Part shown: one piece after another, positions 8,446 through 17,562 of the stretch | How the letters are laid out: each line of letters starts with the position of its first letter | Position numbering within the stretch: the stretch's first letter is position 1 | NCBI RefSeq assembly: GCF_011516825.1 | Contig: NZ_WOTA01000023.1 | Location: forward strand, 1-58,465 | DNA from: Acetobacter oeni | GTDB lineage: Bacteria; Pseudomonadota; Alphaproteobacteria; Acetobacterales; Acetobacteraceae | Length of the DNA stretch: 58,465 bases | Direction of reading: 5' to 3' | Position numbers and translations under genes: made by a program | The notes under the pieces: model-generated | What the model was told of the DNA's origin: nothing | Seen by the model: the letters and a program-made list of their open reading frames with translations, nothing else | Databases searched by the model: none

Positions 8446-9962
8446 GAAAGCCGGTCTGGCGGGCCGTGCTGCTGGCCGCGTTTGCGCTTTTTATTTTCGG
8501 TGCGGCGGCGCGGGCGGACGAGCCGCTGCGGTGGGCGGCTGACGGCACGGCGAATGTCCCGTTTACGTTTCATGATCCGGCCGAAGAGAGCCACATGGTC
8601 GGATTTGAATATGACATCATGCAGGAGATCGGGCGGCGGCTGGGGCGCGAGGTGCAGTTCACCCAGAATGACTGGGATGGTCTGATACCGGGTCTTCAGC
8701 GTGGTTTTTACGACATGGTTGCCGACGGGATCGAGATGACCCCGGAGCATGTCGAGGCGCTGGATTTCAGCCGGCCTTATTACATGACGACGGAGCGGAT
8801 TGTCGTCCGGCGGGATCAGGCCGGACTCGATTCGTTCGAGCGGCTTGGCGGTCATACGGTCGGCACGATCAAAGACACGCTTGCCGAGCGGATGCTGCGG
8901 ACGCGGCCGGACGTGACGCTGCGGTCCTATGACGAGGAGTCCAACGCGTTTTCGGACCTTCGGAACAGCCGGCTGGATGCTGTGCTGCTGGATGGTCCGA
9001 TTGCGCTTTATTATGGCGAGGCCGACCCTGATTTCCGGATTGTCGGGCCGCCGATCGGTCATCTGGCGTATGGCATTGCCTTCCGGAAGGGGGCGAATCA
9101 GGAGCTGCGTCACCGGGTTGACGAGGCGCTTCAGGCGATGATCGCGGATGGCGCTCTGCACCGGATTCTGGCGCGCTGGAATCTCTGGACGCCGGAGATG
9201 GCGGACTGGACCGGCGATCGTTCCGTTCCGAACATCGTGCCGACCGAGTGGGAGCACTATCTTGCGTCTACGGCGCCGGCGCGTGGGTGGACCGCGAGAT
9301 TTTACCGGTATGTGAGTTTTTTGCCGCTGATCGGGCGTGGTGCGCTGCTGACGCTCATGGTATCGGGCTGTGCCATGGTTCTGGCCGTGGGCATGGGGCT
9401 GGCTCTGGCTCTGACGCGTCGATACGGGCCGTCCTGGCTCGCGGCGCTGGCCACGCTGTATGTTGAGATCGTGCGCGGGACACCGTTGCTGATTCAGATT
9501 CTGTTTATTTTCTACGGTCTTCCGAGTATCGGCATCCGGCTTTCGCCTTTTGTGGCGGGGGTTATCGGGCTTGGCATGAATTATGCGGCTTATGAGGCGG
9601 AGAATTATCGGGCCGGGCTGCAATCCGTGGCCCGGGGGCAGATGGAAGCGGCCACCGCGCTGAACATGACCCATTTGCAGGCGCTGCGGTATGTTGTTGT
9701 GCCGCAGGCGTTTCGCGTGGTTGTTCCTGTCATGACCAATGATTTTATATCGCTGCTCAAGGATTCTTCGCTTGTCAGTATCATCACGCTGACGGAGCTG
9801 AGCCAGACTTATGTGCGGCTGTCATCCACATATTTCGATTATTTCGGGCCGGGTCTGATGGTCGGGGCGGCTTATCTGCTGCTGGGACTGCCTTTTGTCA
9901 GGCTTGCGAAGCTGGCTGAGAGACGGCTGGCGGTGAGTGAGCGTCGCGGGGGGCGTCACTGA
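8442..9962 (+). CDS. Fused solute-binding/permease protein of a polar amino-acid ABC transporter
   Basis: 506 residues with a GTG start. An N-terminal signal segment (LLAAFALFIFGAAARA, cleavage near residue 26) leads into a type-3 extracellular solute-binding domain (about 30-255; GFEYDIMQEIGRRLGREVQF, FDPxxMT-type ADGIEMTPEHVEALDFSRPY, DAVLLDGP). A HisM/GlnP-type permease follows (about 285-500), with EIVRGTPLLIQILFIFYGLP and the EAA loop YRAGLQSVARGQMEAATALN. With the upstream ATPase this is a complete importer in two genes. The substrate cannot be read from the sequence. Such fusions are known in some bacteria, but the subunits are more often separate. Confidence 0.9.
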   Translation: MRKPVWRAVLLAAFALFIFGAAARADEPLRWAADGTANVPFTFHDPAEESHMVGFEYDIMQEIGRRLGREVQFTQNDWDGLIPGLQRGFYDMVADGIEMTPEHVEALDFSRPYYMTTERIVVRRDQAGLDSFERLGGHTVGTIKDTLAERMLRTRPDVTLRSYDEESNAFSDLRNSRLDAVLLDGPIALYYGEADPDFRIVGPPIGHLAYGIAFRKGANQELRHRVDEALQAMIADGALHRILARWNLWTPEMADWTGDRSVPNIVPTEWEHYLASTAPARGWTARFYRYVSFLPLIGRGALLTLMVSGCAMVLAVGMGLALALTRRYGPSWLAALATLYVEIVRGTPLLIQILFIFYGLPSIGIRLSPFVAGVIGLGMNYAAYEAENYRAGLQSVARGQMEAATALNMTHLQALRYVVVPQAFRVVVPVMTNDFISLLKDSSLVSIITLTELSQTYVRLSSTYFDYFGPGLMVGAAYLLLGLPFVRLAKLAERRLAVSERRGGRH

Positions 9963-10088
9963 GCTGAACCTGGTTCAGGGTGTGGGAGGCCAATGCGTTT
10001 TTGGTATGGCGGACTCCATTTCCGTCATATTGTGCATAAATAAACTGTTCGTCATCATTGCTCCATACTCCTCTCATGGCGGCACCTG

Positions 10089-10985
10089 ATGGATCTCCTT
10101 TCTGCCCTGCATAGTTTCGTTCGCGTGGCGGCGACGGGCTCGTTTTCCGCGGTATCGCGTGAAACGGGGGCGAGCCAGCCGACGATTTCGCGGCATATTG
10201 CGCTGCTTGAGGCGCATTACGGGACGACGCTGTTCGCGCGGACCACACGCAGCCTGATGATGACGGAGGACGGGCGCAGTCTTCTTCCTCATGCCTATGA
10301 GGTTCTGGAGATCCTTGAGACGGCGGAGACTGTTCTCGGGCGTCGTCGGGCGTCTGTTTCGGGTCTTGTTCGTCTTGGGGTCACAACGGCTTTCGGGCTG
10401 TATCTGACGTCACGCATCAACGATCTGCTGAAGCGGCATCCCGATCTGTCTGTCGAGCTGATCATGCGGGATGGGTTTGGCGATCTGGTTGAGGAAGGGC
10501 TCGATCTGGCGATCCGGGTCGGGGAAATCGCGGAGGGTTCGCTGATTGCCCGCAAGCTGGGGGCCGTGCATCGCTCGCTGGTGATGTCCGCGAAGTGCTT
10601 CACCCCCGGGGGGCCTCTGGAGCATCCGCGGGATCTCGCTGATCAGCCCTGTGTTGTTTATACGTATGGTGGTGGTCGGCAGGACTGGCATTTTTACGGT
10701 AATGGCGAGGAAAGCGTTGTTGCGCCGGCGACTGTTTTCCGGGCCAACAGCAGCGAAGCGGCGCTTTATGCGGTGCAGGCGGGGGTCGGGATCGGTCTGT
10801 TGCCGGAGTTTCAGGTGCGGGACCTGGTTGCCTCGGGTGAGCTGATCCATATTTTCCCGAACTGGCGTGTTTCGCCGATGCCGCTTTATGCGGTTCACAC
10901 CGGCCCCAGGACGCTGCCTTTGCGGACGCGGACTGTCCTCGATTTCCTTGTGGAAATTTCGTCGGGGATTCTCAGGTCGGAATAG
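10089..10985 (+). CDS. LysR-family transcriptional regulator
   Basis: 298 residues. An N-terminal winged HTH (residues 1-60; MDLLSALHSFVRVAATGSFS, ASQPTISRHIALLE) is followed by the usual linker helix and a LysR substrate-binding domain (about 90-290; GLVRLGVTTAFGLYL, DLAIRVGEI, GVGIGLLPEFQV). It resembles the CrgA/YafC-like branch, whose tails end in a short FL(V/I)E segment. The upstream ABC operon and the convergent bioA give no firm hint of the target. The end of bioA is 43 bases away. Confidence 0.92.
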   Translation: MDLLSALHSFVRVAATGSFSAVSRETGASQPTISRHIALLEAHYGTTLFARTTRSLMMTEDGRSLLPHAYEVLEILETAETVLGRRRASVSGLVRLGVTTAFGLYLTSRINDLLKRHPDLSVELIMRDGFGDLVEEGLDLAIRVGEIAEGSLIARKLGAVHRSLVMSAKCFTPGGPLEHPRDLADQPCVVYTYGGGRQDWHFYGNGEESVVAPATVFRANSSEAALYAVQAGVGIGLLPEFQVRDLVASGELIHIFPNWRVSPMPLYAVHTGPRTLPLRTRTVLDFLVEISSGILRSE

Positions 10986-11027
10986 GCGGCCGGGTTGCGG
11001 CCGGATCTGCGGGATCAGGCTGCGGGA

Positions 11028-12287
11028 TCAGGCTGAAAGCACGCGGTGAATGGCGTCTGTGAGGCGTCTGAGTTCATCGTTTGTAATGGTGAAAGCCGGT
11101 GTCAGGTAGACGATATTCCGGAATGGTCTGATCCATGCGCCTTCCGCGATGAAGCGTGTGCGCAGGGTGGCGGGATCGTCGATCTTCTCCATTTCGACCA
11201 CGCCTGTTGCGCCCATCACCCGCACGTCCCGCACGCCGGGAAGTTTGCGACAGGGTTCGAGCTGTTCGCGCAGGGCGGTTTCCAGGGCTGCGACCTGTTC
11301 GAGGCGAGGCTCGTTTTCGAAAAGATCCAGTGATGCGTTCGCGCAGGCGCAGGCGAACGGGTTGGCCATGAAGGTCGGACCGTGCATGAGCGCGTGTTCG
11401 GGGTTGTCGGACAGAAACGTTTCATAGATGTGGCGCCGCGCGACGGTTGCGGCGAGGGCGACGGTGCCACCGGTCAGGGCTTTTGAGAGGGTGATGATAT
11501 CAGGCACGATGTCCGCCTGATCGCAGGCGAACATGGAGCCGGTTCGTCCGAAGCCGGTGAAGATTTCGTCCAGGATCAGGAGGAGGCCGTATTTGTCGGC
11601 GGCGCGTCGCAGGGTGCGCAGGACATCCGGCGAGTGGAAGAGCATGCCGCCCGCGCCCTGTATGAGCGGTTCGACGACGATGGCGGTGATTGTGTCCGCG
11701 TGGGTGGCGAGGAAGGCTTCGAATGCCGCTATGGAAGACGCATCCCGGGGCAGATCGACCACATATTGCGATGGCATGACGCCGGCGAAAAGATGGTGCA
11801 TGCCTTCTTCCGGGTCGCAGATTGCCATCGTGGCGAGGGTGTCGCCGTGATAACCGCCTTTGAAAGAGAGCAGTCTGGTGCGTCCGGTTTCGCCCCGGTT
11901 GATCCGATATTGAATCGCCATTTTGAGTGCGACCTCGACGGCGACGGAACCGGAATCCGTATAGAAGACGTGATCGAGATCGCCGGGCAGGAGGGCTGTC
12001 AGGCGGGAGGCGAGACGCAGGGCGGGTTCGTGGACCATGCCGCCGAACATGACATGCGGCATGCGGGCCAGCTGCTGTTCCGCGCAGGCGCGGATGTGCG
12101 GGTGGTTGTAGCCGTGGCAGGCGGTCCACCAGGCGGCGACGCCGTCGGTCAGCGTGCGTCCGTCTTCCAGTTCGATCTGGCTGCCCTGCGTTGAACAGGC
12201 TGCCAGCGGGGGAGGGGCTATTTTCATCTGGCTGTAGGGGAGCCAGATATGCGGGAGGCCGGATGTGTACCAGTCAGGATCGGGCAA
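11028..12287 (-). CDS. bioA: Adenosylmethionine-8-amino-7-oxononanoate aminotransferase
   Basis: 419 residues, class-III PLP aminotransferase. It begins DWYTSGLPHIWLPYSQMK, a strong BioA lead (W and Y shape the SAM/KAPA site). Other motifs are DGVAAWWTACHGYNHPHI, GGYHGDTLATMAICDPEEGM, LILDEIFTGFGRTG and SKALTGGTVALAATV, with the PLP lysine in SKAL. BioA converts KAPA to DAPA using SAM as amino donor. It is divergent from the bioF-BioH-bioCD operon. Conserved family length and motifs; the ATG at 12287 gives the expected start. Confidence 0.96.
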   Translation of the reverse strand: MPDPDWYTSGLPHIWLPYSQMKIAPPPLAACSTQGSQIELEDGRTLTDGVAAWWTACHGYNHPHIRACAEQQLARMPHVMFGGMVHEPALRLASRLTALLPGDLDHVFYTDSGSVAVEVALKMAIQYRINRGETGRTRLLSFKGGYHGDTLATMAICDPEEGMHHLFAGVMPSQYVVDLPRDASSIAAFEAFLATHADTITAIVVEPLIQGAGGMLFHSPDVLRTLRRAADKYGLLLILDEIFTGFGRTGSMFACDQADIVPDIITLSKALTGGTVALAATVARRHIYETFLSDNPEHALMHGPTFMANPFACACANASLDLFENEPRLEQVAALETALREQLEPCRKLPGVRDVRVMGATGVVEMEKIDDPATLRTRFIAEGAWIRPFRNIVYLTPAFTITNDELRRLTDAIHRVLSA

Positions 12288-12388
12288 GGTGTGATTCCGT
12301 TACAGAAGAAACAGGTCTCTGAGTCCGCACTGACAGGGTCCGGATGGTCTGACGGGGTGGTTCTGAATAATCAGGTGGGTCTTCGTTT

Positions 12389-12417
12389 ATTATACAATGT
12401 GTGGCTGTGTTCCTGAA
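12389..12417 (-). promoter_or_regulatory. Candidate promoter for bioA
   Basis: On the minus strand a perfect TATAAT (12389-12394) lies 17 bases from TTCAGG (12412-12417, a weak -35). It would start transcription about 95 bases before the bioA ATG. No BioR-type TTATnnATAA operator was seen beside it. Confidence 0.45.
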
Positions 12418-12462
12418 GGCGGGCTGAGTTTTTTTGGCGGTTATGGTGGTTTTGGCGGGGGT

Positions 12463-12520
12463 ATTTTTTCTCAGGGTGTTGCCCTGAAACCCATCAGAGG
12501 CCGGGGGCTTTTGGGAACCG
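12463..12520 (+). repeat. Intergenic repeat, copy B (short form)
   Basis: ATTTTTTCTCAGGGTGTTGC, then CCTGAAACCCATCAGAGGCC and GGGGGCTTTTGGGAACC. It matches the first half of copies A (3197) and C (47822-47944, reversed). It lies between the bioA promoter and bioF. Confidence 0.75.
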
Positions 12521-12592
12521 GTCTGTTTATCGACTGACCGGGATGCGGCGGTGATTGACCCGCGTGTCTGGCTACGGCACCACGAGGATGCG

Positions 12593-13783
12593 ATGACACG
12601 GTTTGATCCTCTTTTCCGGCAGGCGCTCGCGGATCTCGATGCTGAAAGCAGGCGTCGGCGCCTGCGTGCCTTTGTCCCTGCTGGTCCGGCTCTGCTGGAG
12701 CGGGCTGACAGACAGCGTCTGATCGACTTTTCTTCAAATGACTATCTGGGTCTTTCCTGTCATCCCGCGCTGATTGAACGGGCTGCCGAATGGGCGGGTC
12801 GTTTTGGCGCGGGGTCCGGCGCGTCCCGTCTGGTGACCGGCACGCGTCCGCTGCATGAGCGGGTGGAAGCGAAATTCGCCGCTCTGAAAGGCTGCGAGGC
12901 GGCGCTTTTGTTTGCCAGTGGCTGGCAGGCGAATGCGTCGCTGGTGCCGGCGCTGGCGCGGTTGTCCATGGAGCAGGCAGGGGCGATGCCGCTGGTTTTC
13001 ACGGACCGGCTGAACCATGCCAGTCTGCATCAGGGCTGCGCGGCGGCCGGTGTCCGTCAGATCCGGTTTCGGCACAATGACCTGGGGCATCTTGAGGCGC
13101 TTCTTGAGAGTCGGGCCGATGAGCCCGGGTTACGGGTAATTCTGACCGAAAGCGTGTTCAGCATGGATGGTGACCGGGCCGATATTCCCGCGCTCGCGGC
13201 TCTTGCGGAACGATATGAGGCCTTTCTTTGTCTGGATGAAGCGCATGCGACAGGTGTGCTTGGGGCTGGCGGGGCCGGGCTGGCGGGTGGGGCGCCCTGG
13301 GGTGTTCATCTGGTGATGGGGACGTTCAGCAAGGCGCTGGGGGGCATGGGAGCCTGCATTGCGGGGTCCCGGGCGCTTTGTGACTGGCTGCTCAATACGG
13401 CGTCCGGGTTCGTCTTTTCGACGTCCCTGCCGCCTTCGGTGCTGGGGGCGGCGGATGCGGCGCTTGATCTGTTGCCGGAGCTCGGGGCCGAACGGGAGCG
13501 AGTGGCGCGGCATGGGGAAAGGTTGCGGACCCTGCTGGCCGAAGCGGGGTTCAGCACCGGCGCGTCATCGACCCAGATTGTTCCGGTCATGATCGGCGGC
13601 GCGGAAGAAGCCATGGAGGCGGCGAGGAAACTGGAAGCCGAAGGGTTTCTCACGGCGGCGATCCGTCCGCCGACGGTGCCCAGGGGGGAGAGTCGCCTGC
13701 GGGTGACGCTTTCGGCGGCACATGATGAGGAAATGGTTGAACATCTTGTCGATGCGATCATCCGGCAGTGCGGGCCGGGCTGA
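12593..13783 (+). CDS. bioF: 8-amino-7-oxononanoate synthase
   Basis: 396 residues, PLP enzyme of the alpha-oxoamine synthase family. Motifs are FSSNDYLGLSCHPALIE, GSGASRLVTGTRPLHERVE, ESVFSMDGDRADIPAL, CLDEAHATGVLG and the PLP lysine in MGTFSKALGGMGACI. It condenses pimeloyl-ACP with L-alanine to give KAPA. The frame opens at GTG 12551, but I choose ATG 12593 because it has GAGG 7 bases upstream and yields the usual family length. It is the first gene of a tightly coupled biotin operon; the stop overlaps the next ATG (TGATG). Confidence 0.95.
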   Translation: MTRFDPLFRQALADLDAESRRRRLRAFVPAGPALLERADRQRLIDFSSNDYLGLSCHPALIERAAEWAGRFGAGSGASRLVTGTRPLHERVEAKFAALKGCEAALLFASGWQANASLVPALARLSMEQAGAMPLVFTDRLNHASLHQGCAAAGVRQIRFRHNDLGHLEALLESRADEPGLRVILTESVFSMDGDRADIPALAALAERYEAFLCLDEAHATGVLGAGGAGLAGGAPWGVHLVMGTFSKALGGMGACIAGSRALCDWLLNTASGFVFSTSLPPSVLGAADAALDLLPELGAERERVARHGERLRTLLAEAGFSTGASSTQIVPVMIGGAEEAMEAARKLEAEGFLTAAIRPPTVPRGESRLRVTLSAAHDEEMVEHLVDAIIRQCGPG

Positions 13784-14427
13784 TGCGCGTTCTTCTTATT
13801 CATGGCTGGGGATTTGACCGGCGGTTCTGGGAACCGGTGGCGGCACGGCTCCGGTATGAGACCTGCGTTCCTGATGTTGGGTTTTCCGATGGGGCCGCCC
13901 GGGGTGTGTTGCCGGACGAGTTTGTGGTGGCGGTGGGTCATTCTCTGGGGCTGCTGTGGTTGCTGGCGCACGGGGTGCTGCCTGCGTCGGCGCTGATCCT
14001 GGGGATAAACGGTTTTACCCGTTTTGCCCGTGCGGCTGATTTCCCGGATGGCGTGGCGCCTCGTATTCTGGAGCGCATGGAGGCTGGTCTGGGGCGGGAT
14101 GCGGGCGCGGTGGTCCGGCAGTTTCATGTTAATTGCGGTCTGAGCGGCGGGCCGGATGAAACGGCGGGGTTGCCGGTGCCGGAGAGTTTGCGACGCGGGC
14201 TGCATTTGCTGCGGCATGGCGATGCGCGGGCGCTTCGGGACAGGGTGGCCGGGGTGCTGGCCAGCCGGGACGATGCGATCGTACCGCCTGCGCTGACGGA
14301 GGCGTGCTTTTCCGCTGATCGGATAAGCTGGTCGCGGTCGGGGGGGCATCTTTTGCCGCTGACGGAGCCTGATCTGTGTGTGCGGTTTATCTGCGACGCC
14401 ATGGAGAGACATCGTCATGCGGTCTGA
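13783..14427 (+). CDS. Alpha/beta hydrolase in the biotin operon, probable pimeloyl-ACP methyl ester esterase (BioH role)
   Basis: 214 residues. It shows MRVLLIHGWGFDRRFW at the start (oxyanion HGW motif), nucleophile elbow GHSLG near residue 50, a late acidic residue in SRDDAIVP, and catalytic His in GGHLLPLTEPD. This is a compact alpha/beta hydrolase. Its place between bioF and bioCD implies removal of the methyl group from pimeloyl-ACP methyl ester, the job of BioH or its replacements (BioG, BioK, BioJ). Which subfamily it belongs to I cannot decide by eye. The ATG overlaps the bioF stop, and its own end overlaps the start of bioCD. Confidence 0.82.
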   Translation: MRVLLIHGWGFDRRFWEPVAARLRYETCVPDVGFSDGAARGVLPDEFVVAVGHSLGLLWLLAHGVLPASALILGINGFTRFARAADFPDGVAPRILERMEAGLGRDAGAVVRQFHVNCGLSGGPDETAGLPVPESLRRGLHLLRHGDARALRDRVAGVLASRDDAIVPPALTEACFSADRISWSRSGGHLLPLTEPDLCVRFICDAMERHRHAV

Positions 14428-15880
14428 TGGCGGACGGAGTGAGCGGTGGCGGATCGGTGAGCGGTTTGATGCGGCGGCTGACTATGATGGGGCGGCTTCA
14501 GTTCAGCGGCTGACGGCTGGTCGGCTGATGCGGCATATCGAGCTGGCATTCGGCGGGAAGAAGCCGGGGCGCATTCTGGAGTTCGGCTGCGGGACGGGGG
14601 CTCTGACGCTGCTTCTGCGCGAGAGATGGCCGGAAGCGGAGATTATTGCGACTGATATTGCGCCTGCGATGCTGGGTCGCGCCGAGGGTCGGTGCGGGGC
14701 TGGCGTTACTTTTGCTCTCATGGATATGGCCGAACCGGACGCTGCTGACGCTGTGCGGGGTATGTTCGATCTGGTTTGCGGCAATCTCGTTCTGCAATGG
14801 GCGGCGGACAGGGAAAAGGTTCTTGACGGGCTCGCCGGTTTTCTGGCGGCGGATGGTTTTCTGGCTGTTTCGACGCTGACGGAAGGAAGTTTTGCCGAGT
14901 GGCGGCAGGCGCATGAAGCTGTCGGAGCGGAGGCTGGTATCCGCCGGTATCCGGCTTTTCGCGTGCTTGAGGCCGGGTGGCCGGAGGGCGCGGATGAAGG
15001 GGGCCTTGCGCGTTGTGCGTCCGGGCGCTGGGTGGCTGAAACGGTTCTGGAGCAGACGGGTGGCGGGCTGAATTTTTTAAGAGGGTTGCAGCGGATTGGC
15101 GCGACGGCGCCTCGCGCGGGCAGCAGGCCGCTGGCGCCGGGGGGGCTGCGTCGCGTTCTGTGTCGGTTCGATACCGACGGGGCGGCGATGACGTGGGAAA
15201 TTGCTTACGGTCTGTTTCGGATGCCGCCCAGGGCCGGGGTCTTTGTGACGGGGACGGATACCGGCGTGGGCAAGACTTTTGTTTCGGCCTGTCTGGTCAG
15301 GGCGTGGGAGGCTTTGTACTGGAAACCGCTTCAGACGGGGCTGTGTGAAGAAGACGGGGATACGCCGGAAATCATGCGTCTGACCGGCGCCGGTCCGGGG
15401 CGCATCCTGCCACCCGGGGATACGTTTCTGGCGCCGTTATCTCCGGAGGACGCGGCGAGGAAGGAAGGCAGGCGGGTCGATCTTGCACGTCTGGCGCTGC
15501 CGGAGGATGACCGGTTCAGGCCGCTTGTGGTGGAGGGGGCCGGGGGTCTTATGGTGCCTGTGACGGAGGCTGACGCGGCGTGCGGAACGCCGGGTGTGAT
15601 GATGATTGATCTCATGGCCCGTTTCGGGCTGCCTGTTGTGCTTGTGGCGCGCAGCGGGCTGGGCACGCTCAATCATACATTGCTCAGTCTTGGCGCATTA
15701 AGAACCCGGGGGATCGCCGTCCTGGGGGTTGTGCTGAACGGACCACTCAACCCGGACAACCGGGCGGCGATCGAGGCGCATGGAAAAGTGCGCGTGCTGG
15801 CTGAGTTGCCGTTTGTGGAAAAGGTGACACCGGAAGCGGTGGAGCGGCTTTCGCGTTGTTTTGCCGGGAGGAGAGACTGA
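14417..15880 (+). CDS. bioCD: Fused malonyl-ACP O-methyltransferase / dethiobiotin synthetase (BioC-BioD)
   Basis: 487 residues. The N-terminal BioC domain (about 1-265) has SAM motif I RILEFGCGTGALTLLL near 52-67 and IIATDIAPAML. It would start pimelate synthesis by masking malonyl-ACP. The C-terminal BioD domain (about 273-487) has the P-loop GTDTGVGKT (279-287), WKPLQTG, VEGAGGLMVP and a PVVLVARSGLGTLNHTLLS segment, and would close the ureido ring of dethiobiotin. ATG 14417 is preceded by GGAGAGA. No frameshift or stop separates the domains, so the fusion is real in this sequence. bioB is not in the window. Confidence 0.93.
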   Translation: MRSDGGRSERWRIGERFDAAADYDGAASVQRLTAGRLMRHIELAFGGKKPGRILEFGCGTGALTLLLRERWPEAEIIATDIAPAMLGRAEGRCGAGVTFALMDMAEPDAADAVRGMFDLVCGNLVLQWAADREKVLDGLAGFLAADGFLAVSTLTEGSFAEWRQAHEAVGAEAGIRRYPAFRVLEAGWPEGADEGGLARCASGRWVAETVLEQTGGGLNFLRGLQRIGATAPRAGSRPLAPGGLRRVLCRFDTDGAAMTWEIAYGLFRMPPRAGVFVTGTDTGVGKTFVSACLVRAWEALYWKPLQTGLCEEDGDTPEIMRLTGAGPGRILPPGDTFLAPLSPEDAARKEGRRVDLARLALPEDDRFRPLVVEGAGGLMVPVTEADAACGTPGVMMIDLMARFGLPVVLVARSGLGTLNHTLLSLGALRTRGIAVLGVVLNGPLNPDNRAAIEAHGKVRVLAELPFVEKVTPEAVERLSRCFAGRRD

Positions 15881-15992
15881 AACCGGCGTGGTCTGGTTTT
15901 TGCGGTGCGCGTCGTCCTTCTGTCTGCTGCCGGGACAGATGAGGAAACGGGTTCAGGGTGATGATCCGCGAACGGGACATTCAGCCGGATGG

Positions 15993-17252
15993 TTATCGGC
16001 TGCCCTGACGACGGGGCTTCGGGGAATGTGGTGCGGGGCTTTGTCGGGATAACGGGGGGACGGGCAGGACTGCCAGTTTGAGGCCGAGTTCTGCTTCGAT
16101 TTTGCGCATCGTTTTGCGTTCCGTGGCCGCGCACAGCGTGGCGGCCCAGCCGGGCCGGCCAGCCCGACCTGTGCGGCCGATTCTGTGCAGATAGGTGTCT
16201 GGCTGTGTGGGGGGCGCCATGTTGATCACCTGACCGACCTGGCCGATATCGAGGCCTCGGGCGGCAATATCGGTTGCGACCAGGATGGCGGCTGTCCCGG
16301 TTTCGAAATCGTGGATGGCGGCGTTTCGGGTTGGCTGCGTGAGGCGCCCGTGCAGGACGACGGCGCTGAGTCTGCGTTTCCGCAGGTGATGTGTGAGCGT
16401 GTCGGCTTCTTCGCGAGTGGCGACGAAGATGATCGCGCTGCGGTCGGGGTGTCGTCTGAGCAGGGCCTCGGCGGCCGCCTGTTTTTCTCCCTGTTCGACA
16501 AAGAGGATGGCCTGCCGGACGGAGGGCCTGGTGCCTCCGGCAGGTTCGATATGCTGTGGCTTGTGTAAGAAATCCTGCGCGGCTGAGGCGCTTCCGTCTG
16601 ACAGCGTCGCTGATGCCAGGATGGTCTGACGTTGCTGAGGCAGCAGGGCGTGAATGGCCTGCATTTCGTCCCGGAATTCGGCGGTCATCAGCCGGTCTCC
16701 CTCATCCAGGACGAGATGACGGCATGAGGCGAGGTCGATGCGCTCGGCGCGCAGGAGGTCGAGCAGGCGACCGGGTGTGGCAACGATGATCCGGGTGTCG
16801 GCGGGGGGCATGCCGTCCTCGGGGTCTGTTTCCGGTTTTTGTGGTTTGCGTCGTGACCGGGTGTCTGCCTGCACTTCATGGGCGCCCCCGTAGACGGCAA
16901 AGGGATTCAGGGAGGGAGTGGGCGCGAGATGGCGGCCCATTTCCGCGACCTGCCGGGCCAGTTCCCGTGTTGGCACGATAATGAGGGCTGTCGTATTTTT
17001 TTTCCGGCTTACCATTTCCAGAACGGGCAGCAGGTAGCACGCTGTTTTTCCTGTTCCGGTGGGAGCGATGACCCGGGCATCCTGGCCTGACAGGAGGGCT
17101 GTTATGGCGACGTTCTGAATGGGGGTCGGGGTCACAAGGCCGGCTTTTGCCGCGCGATCGGCGAGTTTAGCGCTTAGTCCCAGATCGACGAACGGGGAGG
17201 GTTTCTGGTTGCCGGACCGGTCGGGAGGTGAAGAAACAGATCCGGGGGACAT
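15993..17252 (-). CDS. DEAD-box-type ATP-dependent RNA helicase with a DEGD motif II
   Basis: 419 residues from ATG 17252 (AGGAA upstream); the frame is open further back, to 17405, but without family similarity. Q-motif region FVDLGLSAKLADRAAKAG...TPIQ, Walker A APTGTGKTA (63-71), PTRELARQV, motif II VLDEGDRLM (182-190), SAT, and motif VI HRIGRTGRAG are visible. An extra charged segment of about 20 residues (roughly 130-150, RSRRKPQKPETDPEDG) interrupts the first RecA domain. It resembles the RhlE/CsdA group, acting in RNA or ribosome remodelling. Motif II has Gly where Ala is usual. Convergent with bioCD. Confidence 0.9.
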   Translation of the reverse strand: MSPGSVSSPPDRSGNQKPSPFVDLGLSAKLADRAAKAGLVTPTPIQNVAITALLSGQDARVIAPTGTGKTACYLLPVLEMVSRKKNTTALIIVPTRELARQVAEMGRHLAPTPSLNPFAVYGGAHEVQADTRSRRKPQKPETDPEDGMPPADTRIIVATPGRLLDLLRAERIDLASCRHLVLDEGDRLMTAEFRDEMQAIHALLPQQRQTILASATLSDGSASAAQDFLHKPQHIEPAGGTRPSVRQAILFVEQGEKQAAAEALLRRHPDRSAIIFVATREEADTLTHHLRKRRLSAVVLHGRLTQPTRNAAIHDFETGTAAILVATDIAARGLDIGQVGQVINMAPPTQPDTYLHRIGRTGRAGRPGWAATLCAATERKTMRKIEAELGLKLAVLPVPPLSRQSPAPHSPKPRRQGSR

Positions 17253-17562
17253 GCGGCAATTCCTGAACAGAGCGGTGGAAAACTGATGTGACTTTGAGCA
17301 AAAGTCGGTCATCTGGATGAACACTGCCGACGCATATGCCAAAACACGGGCGCGGACGCCACGTTTTGTGACGTCCGCTCTGTCTGTGAACCCCGATGTT
17401 TTCACAGACGCCTGGTGTTCACCATTCCGGTCTGTCTGGTTTGACTCCTCCGATGAGGGGCGGAGATGCCAGATCAGGCTGTGTCTTACATCTGCTTCCG
17501 GTTAAACAATGTTTTTACCGGTAAAAGTCAAAGCTCCTGATTTTCTCAGCCTGAGACATGCG

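Noticed and set aside
12380..12400. BioR operator in the bioA-bioF gap
   Set aside because: The AT-rich string TTATTATACAA does not fit the TTATnnATAA palindrome; it is better read as a promoter -10 on the minus strand.
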